A DNA stretch of 64,000 nucleotides from Prevotella sp. ne3005 (GTDB taxonomy: Bacteria > Bacteroidota > Bacteroidia > Bacteroidales > Bacteroidaceae): assembly GCF_900110085.1 (NCBI RefSeq), contig NZ_FOCK01000004.1:310001-374000 (forward strand). The letters are read 5' to 3'. Shown one piece after another: positions 61,537-64,000 of this stretch. Positions within the stretch are counted from its first letter, which is position 1; every line of letters begins with the position of its first letter. The translations under genes and the position numbers were made by a program. The notes under the pieces are model-generated. The model was not told where the DNA came from. It saw only the letters and a program-made list of their open reading frames with translations, and made no database searches.

Positions 61537-62991
61537 CTAATAGAATTTAATCGGTTCTTGTTTCATGGCCTTGGCGACATCGTAGACGTCAAAGGGGACT
61601 TTTCCTTTGCCGAGTTCGGGGGCGTTGAACGACTTCAGGTTGTTGTCGTAGAACGTCGGATGCTGTTGGGGTAGGCAGAAGGGTTTGTGCGCCTTGCCAT
61701 GACTGTCGACATAGCAGAAGTAGGGCTTGCCATAGAGTCCGTCGTCGCGTTTTGAGGCGAAGACAAACCAACGACTATTGCTGCTCCATGAGTGATAGGT
61801 GTCGCTCTTCTCGCTGTTGACGATGCTGAGGCTGTCGATGGCGCCTGTCTGGAGGTTCATCATCTGAAGGTCGGCCTCGGGATGCCAGATGGGGAAGGTG
61901 CCGTAGTCGGCTACGGTGTAAAGGAGATATCGGCCATCAGGGCTAATGCGGGGGTGGCAGACGCTTCGCTGACTGAAGAGCGTGTCGACCTGGGTGCCGA
62001 TGGTGCCTGTAGTCTCGTCGAAGGGGATGCGGACGAGGCTGTATTGCAGGTTCTTAATGTCCCTCGGCAGGCTTACGGTGTCTGCAGTGCAGTAGTAGAT
62101 GTACTTGCCGTCGGGCGAGAATGTGGGGAAGGTCTCGAATTTCAGACTGTCGCTGAGTAGGGGCGAGGAGATGACACGATGCTCCTGCATGTCAGCCACG
62201 AAGACGTTGGATGCGGCATCGTAGACCTCCAGCCGTTTGCTAGCCAGACTATGGAAAGCTGGGATGATCTTCTGGGTGGAGTAGGTGATGTAGCGCCCTG
62301 TGGGACTGAAGCCGAAGTAGACGCTGCCGGGAATGTTGAGCTTTTGTAGCTCGCTGTTGCTGTTCAGGATGGCACCACCTCCCGGGCCTCTGACATACAT
62401 CATCGATAACCGTGGATTCTGGTTGGCGTATGTGTGGCAGTTCATGCAGCGGTTCTCCAGTTGCTCGTAGTGTCCGAGGGCGTTTACTTCAAAGTTCTCC
62501 ACACAGCGCTGCTGGATCTGCACATGGTTCCATATCTCGTAGTCGGGCTCGATGAGGCGATAAGTGAGGTAGGGGTCTACTCGGTCGCCGACCACTTGCC
62601 AGCGGAAGGATTTGTATTGTTTCCATGTGCCGTTGACGAGTGCCGTGATGGTAACCTCTATCTCTTTGCCAGATGACTGTTGCATCAGCGTTTTCCAATC
62701 GTCCATGTTGAAGACGGCCTCGTTGCCGCTGGCATTGAGTACGAGTTCACCGGCCTTCACCTCGATGGCCTCACAGTCAGCACGGAGCAGGAAATTCAGC
62801 GGGGCGATATTCTCGGGGATGGTCACATTGCAGTAGTCGGGGTAGATGGGGGGCAGTGTGTCCAGCTCTACGACATCCTTCGGCGCATGGCTGCATGCAA
62901 TGCAGAATGATAAATGATAAATGATGAATGATAAACATATCATCCAATTACACCATTTGATTATTATTGATCTCTTTTCCATCTTTATCAT
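61537..62991 (-). CDS. Beta-propeller lipoprotein with CxxCH motif (copy 3), heptamer-encoded signal peptide
   Basis: A 484-residue minus-strand lipoprotein. The signal peptide LSFIIYHLSFCIACSH is almost the same as in copy 2 and is encoded by the TGATAAA repeat at 62901-62935. The mature part is more diverged: IYPDYCNVTIPENIAPLNFL, CMNCH at residues 182-186, then propeller blades FSPTGRYITYST, FSPDGKYIYYCTA and WSSNSRWFVFASKRDDGLYG. The start codon lies within further repeats (62984-63004), so the exact start is uncertain; the ATG at 62982 is possible. It follows DUF6057 copy 3 by 29 bases. Confidence 0.77.
   Translation of the reverse strand: MIKMEKRSIIIKWCNWMICLSFIIYHLSFCIACSHAPKDVVELDTLPPIYPDYCNVTIPENIAPLNFLLRADCEAIEVKAGELVLNASGNEAVFNMDDWKTLMQQSSGKEIEVTITALVNGTWKQYKSFRWQVVGDRVDPYLTYRLIEPDYEIWNHVQIQQRCVENFEVNALGHYEQLENRCMNCHTYANQNPRLSMMYVRGPGGGAILNSNSELQKLNIPGSVYFGFSPTGRYITYSTQKIIPAFHSLASKRLEVYDAASNVFVADMQEHRVISSPLLSDSLKFETFPTFSPDGKYIYYCTADTVSLPRDIKNLQYSLVRIPFDETTGTIGTQVDTLFSQRSVCHPRISPDGRYLLYTVADYGTFPIWHPEADLQMMNLQTGAIDSLSIVNSEKSDTYHSWSSNSRWFVFASKRDDGLYGKPYFCYVDSHGKAHKPFCLPQQHPTFYDNNLKSFNAPELGKGKVPFDVYDVAKAMKQEPIKFY
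62901..62935. repeat. Heptanucleotide tandem repeat within the copy 3 signal peptide
   Basis: TGATAAA, TGATAAA, TGATGAA and TGATAAA at 62908-62935, preceded by a degenerate TGCAGAA. Read on the minus strand it is TTTATCA-type and codes for the hydrophobic core. Confidence 0.86.
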
Positions 62992-63004
62992 TCATCAATT
63001 ATCA
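62984..63004. repeat. Heptanucleotide repeat at the start codon of copy 3
   Basis: TTTATCA, TTCATCA, ATTATCA in phase. The start codon of the propeller gene (62989-62991, minus strand) is formed at the junction of the first two units. Confidence 0.8.
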
Positions 63005-63020
63005 TTAAGGGCGCAGCCCG

Positions 63021-64000
63021 CTAAATTTCCGGGGCTTTCATCTTGTCGAAGTAATACCAGTAAGAATCCTTAAAGGCCGGGTTGCCGCGTTGCTCGTTGT
63101 ACTGCTGGAAGCGCTGCAGCACATCTAAGCGCTGGATATACTTTCCCCAATCCTCCTGAGGGGCGTTGGTACCTGCCAACCAGATGCACAGGGCTTCCTG
63201 ATAGAGCGGCTTCAGACGTGGCTTGCCTGTCTCAATACAATAGCGGTCGTAGTCGCGCTTGAAGTTTGTGATATCCTTCAGCAGCAGGTCGCTGCAGAGG
63301 ATATAGTCGAGGGCAATGGTATTGTCGGGATTGGTATCCAGCAGCTGCATCATCAGGAAGTGGGCATTGTCGCTGATGGTGATGGTGTCGCGACGGTTCA
63401 CCATCTGCATTTTCTTTTGATAGATTTCCCTGCCATGCTGGCGGATGTTGTCGGCCCATATGCTGTAGACCCATGTCTTGTCAAGGATGCGCAGGTACTT
63501 TTCCGCTGCCAGCGTATCGCCACTGACGATGTTACACTCTGCCAGTCGGCGCATCATGCGCACATTGCGGTTGTCAGCAGAGAAGACGTTAGTCATCATG
63601 GCCGCCCGCTCCGTAAAGGTCATATCGCCTAAGGCCCAGTAAAGCTCGTTCATGTTGCGGATAGTGAGCATAGGGGTGTCAGGGCCGATTTTCTCGAATG
63701 TTCCCAGATAGTTTGGCGTGAACTTCAACAGGTGGTCAGGCAACTCACCCCGCTGGGCTTGCGTCAGGTTATAGAAGAACAGCATCTGGTCTGTCAGTTC
63801 GTCTGAACCTTCCACCATCTGGATAACCTTGTCATGGTTGCCGAAGTAATACTCACAGTCCACGGCGAAGTCCTTCTCTAAGATGAAGTCGGGACTCTGA
63901 ATCTTCTTGACCTCAGGCCGTGCGAAGAGCAGCCAGAAGGGTAGTATGGCGAGCGCAAGCGTTATAAGGCGCATTTTCCAGCCGGGCATCAGCGACACCA
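63021..64000 (-). CDS. DUF6057 family membrane protein (copy 3), 5' end beyond window
   Basis: The frame is open to the window edge, so only the last transmembrane helix (MRLITLALAILPFWLLFARP) and the helical C-terminal half are seen, about 326 residues. The TPR-like pattern is present: DCEYYFGNHDKVIQMVEGSD, LAECNIVSGDTLAAEKYLRI, LMMQLLDTNPDNTIALDYIL. Similarity to copies 1 and 2 is by layout and short motifs. It precedes propeller copy 3 by 29 bases, the same order as in the other two modules, but on the opposite strand. Confidence 0.78.
   Translation of the reverse strand, partial: VSLMPGWKMRLITLALAILPFWLLFARPEVKKIQSPDFILEKDFAVDCEYYFGNHDKVIQMVEGSDELTDQMLFFYNLTQAQRGELPDHLLKFTPNYLGTFEKIGPDTPMLTIRNMNELYWALGDMTFTERAAMMTNVFSADNRNVRMMRRLAECNIVSGDTLAAEKYLRILDKTWVYSIWADNIRQHGREIYQKKMQMVNRRDTITISDNAHFLMMQLLDTNPDNTIALDYILCSDLLLKDITNFKRDYDRYCIETGKPRLKPLYQEALCIWLAGTNAPQEDWGKYIQRLDVLQRFQQYNEQRGNPAFKDSYWYYFDKMKAPEI

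Noticed and set aside
56150..62991. Labelling the propeller lipoproteins as cytochrome c biogenesis proteins
   Set aside because: One CxxCH and a propeller do not show a biogenesis role; no haem ligase or CcmF/CcsBA feature is visible.

Overview
The window looks like a chromosomal piece of a gut or oral Bacteroidota, most likely Prevotella sensu lato (Prevotella, Segatella or Xylanibacter). The signs are SusC/SusD pairs, DUF1593, DUF2023, DUF4369 and DUF6057 families, almost no Shine-Dalgarno sites, and the Bacteroidota -7 promoter element TAnnTTTG ahead of nearly every transcription unit. I saw no rRNA or tRNA gene, CRISPR array or intact insertion sequence. Family names come from reading the proteins; no database search was run.

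Region 1 (1-20.9 kb) is mostly housekeeping: partial mnmG, a DUF4298 protein, the succinate dehydrogenase/fumarate reductase operon (frdC-frdA-frdB) with a clear terminator, a DUF1593/EamA/NUDIX operon, murQ, a DUF3237/EamA pair, a THUMP-like methyltransferase carrying an in-frame palindromic repeat, an acyltransferase-parE-S41 protease operon, two HAD phosphatases, a GH53 galactanase, and a LUD-domain protein.

Region 2 (20.9-35.6 kb), after a ZIP metal transporter, is a complete fructan utilisation locus: periplasmic GH32, sugar permease, fructokinase, a membrane-bound sugar-binding/AraC regulator, SusC, SusD, a DUF4960 glycan-binding lipoprotein and a surface GH32 on a Thr-Pro stalk. The two promoters of the locus share an 11-bp inverted repeat whose arms are set two helical turns further apart at one promoter than at the other.

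Region 3 (35.6-41.9 kb) is accessory: tandem and palindromic repeats, a VapE-like ATPase gene flanked by inverted arrays of an ATCCCTCCC motif, DUF6078 and STM3941 proteins, a stand-alone transpeptidase, a small membrane gene with an in-frame TGA, a GNAT enzyme and a DUF2023-flavodoxin operon.

Region 4 (41.9-54.5 kb) is a probable beta-mannan or mannoside locus. A leftward operon (CE7 esterase, GPH symporter, GH130 phosphorylase, mannose-6-phosphate isomerase, msrA) diverges from a rightward SusC-SusD-glycan-binding operon with a structured leader. Between symporter and phosphorylase sits a 16-codon stub that may be all that is left of a 2-epimerase gene.

Region 5 (54.5-64 kb) holds three copies of an uncharacterised two-gene module: a polytopic DUF6057 membrane protein with a helical-repeat tail, followed by a beta-propeller lipoprotein with one c-type haem motif (CxxCH). 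In two copies the lipoprotein signal peptide is encoded by a heptanucleotide tandem repeat, so it could be phase variable. This is my best candidate for an undescribed system.
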